The position numbers and the translations under genes were made by a program. A stretch of 7,144 bases of DNA from Bergeyella zoohelcum (GTDB taxonomy: Bacteria > Bacteroidota > Bacteroidia > Flavobacteriales > Weeksellaceae): NCBI GenBank assembly GCA_030523905.1, contig JAUNHO010000045.1, positions 1 to 7,144 on the forward strand. Reading direction: 5' to 3'. This document shows positions 6,669 to 7,144 of this stretch, one piece after another (position 1 is the stretch's first letter; each line of letters begins with the position of its first letter). Below the pieces are notes generated by a model that made no database searches, was not told the origin of the DNA, and was given only the letters and a program-made list of their open reading frames with translations.

Positions 6669-6998
6669 ATGAAATACTTATACCTCGCCATTGCCATTAT
6701 CTTTGAAGTTACAGGCTCTTCGTTTCTCAATAAATCAGATGGATTTACAAAGTTTTTCCCTAGTTTTATTACTATTATTGCATTTATTGGGTGCTTTTTC
6801 TTTCTTTCCCAAGCGTTGAAAGAAATTCCTTTGGGTATCGCCTACGCCATTTGGGCAGGTGTGGGACTTGTTCTCACGGCATTGGTTTCAGTGTTTATTT
6901 TTAAGCAACCGCTGGATTTTTGGGCAATTCTTGGCATTGCGTTTATCATCATTGGGGTACTCATTATCAATCTTTTATCCAAATCCTCAGGGCATTAA
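6669..6998 (+). CDS. Small multidrug resistance (SMR) family transporter, EmrE/Qac-like
   Basis: This 109-residue inner-membrane protein closely follows the EmrE pattern from end to end. SMR proteins work as dimers and exchange protons for cationic or quaternary ammonium compounds. Four membrane helices are visible at about residues 2-21, 30-50, 56-77 and 84-104. The essential membrane Glu is E13 (IIFEVTGS; E14 in EmrE), and the substrate-site aromatics Y59 and W62 are kept in GIAYAIWAGVG. EmrE Tyr40 appears to be replaced by Phe39. The C-terminus GVLIINLLSKSSGH is nearly EmrE's. The GIAYAIW(A/S)GVG form fits the multidrug Qac branch better than the guanidinium exporter (Gdx/SugE) branch, but substrates cannot be settled from sequence alone. 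The ATG at 6669 is chosen because the in-frame GTG at 6615 lies inside the terminator and would add 18 atypical residues. It is probably co-transcribed with the next gene, 11 nt downstream. Confidence 0.92.
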   Translation: MKYLYLAIAIIFEVTGSSFLNKSDGFTKFFPSFITIIAFIGCFFFLSQALKEIPLGIAYAIWAGVGLVLTALVSVFIFKQPLDFWAILGIAFIIIGVLIINLLSKSSGH

Positions 6999-7009
6999 TC
7001 TTATTTATA

Positions 7010-7144
7010 ATGAAACATCTTAAAAAAATGATATATATTCTTTTATTTATTGTTGCAATTCTTGGTATTGCGACTTTTATCATTACCAATTTACCACAAT
7101 TCGGGAAATTACCATCGGGTGAAAGGTTCGAAAAAATCAAGAAA
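7010..7144 (+). CDS. Probable membrane-anchored MBL-fold metallohydrolase, N-terminal fragment
   Basis: An open frame begins at ATG 7010 and runs without a stop to the window edge (45 codons seen, 3' end missing). It starts with a basic MKHLKK, then one hydrophobic segment (about residues 7-26) that is either a signal anchor or an uncleaved signal peptide, with no lipobox Cys. The following LPQFGKLPSGERFEKIKK resembles, from memory, the conserved 'FGxxPSGERLxxI' stretch just after the membrane segment in Bacteroidota MBL-fold metallohydrolases (UlaG/NAPE-PLD-like group). The metal-binding HxHxDH motif would lie beyond the window, so the enzyme assignment is not proven. It follows the SMR gene by 11 nt on the same strand, which suggests co-transcription; a functional link is not evident. 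Confidence 0.65.
   Translation, partial: MKHLKKMIYILLFIVAILGIATFIITNLPQFGKLPSGERFEKIKK

Overview
The window looks like a chromosomal core region of a member of the Bacteroidota, most likely class Flavobacteriia (Weeksellaceae/Chryseobacterium-like; the family-level guess is tentative). The reasons are AT-rich DNA, A-rich translation starts without a Shine-Dalgarno, three intergenic promoter-like sites of the Bacteroidota TTG...TAnnTTTG type, a lipoprotein of a family typical of this phylum, and a rimP-nusA-infB operon without ylxR, rbfA or truB. All genes that can be supported are on the + strand.

Layout: 1-120 is non-coding apart from a possible few codons of an upstream gene, and ends in a candidate promoter. 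121-1809 encodes a surface or periplasmic lipoprotein with an SbsA-type Ig-like domain. 1810-1931 holds a well-placed promoter followed by a long, partly terminator-like hairpin; it is the leader of the operon. 1932-6580 is the translation/transcription operon: rimP (30S maturation), nusA (transcription elongation and termination factor) and infB (initiation factor IF-2), with gaps of 21 and 62 nt. A clear intrinsic terminator at 6596-6628 ends the operon. A new promoter overlaps that terminator and drives a small multidrug resistance (SMR) family transporter (6669-6998). Eleven bases later begins a truncated membrane-anchored protein that resembles the N-terminus of Bacteroidota MBL-fold metallohydrolases (7010 to the window end).

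How the genes work together: RimP, NusA and IF-2 couple transcription, ribosome assembly and translation initiation, and their linkage is ancient. In Escherichia coli NusA represses its own operon through the leader, so the hairpin between the promoter and rimP is the most interesting regulatory feature here. The flanking lipoprotein and SMR/MBL genes have no evident functional link to the operon and appear to be separate transcription units.

I found no CRISPR array, tRNA, rRNA, insertion sequence or clear new multi-gene system. The items most worth checking are the rimP leader (hairpin plus a possible 25-residue upstream ORF overlapping the rimP start), the merged terminator/promoter after infB, and repeated KID(L/I) motifs in the disordered N-terminal part of IF-2.
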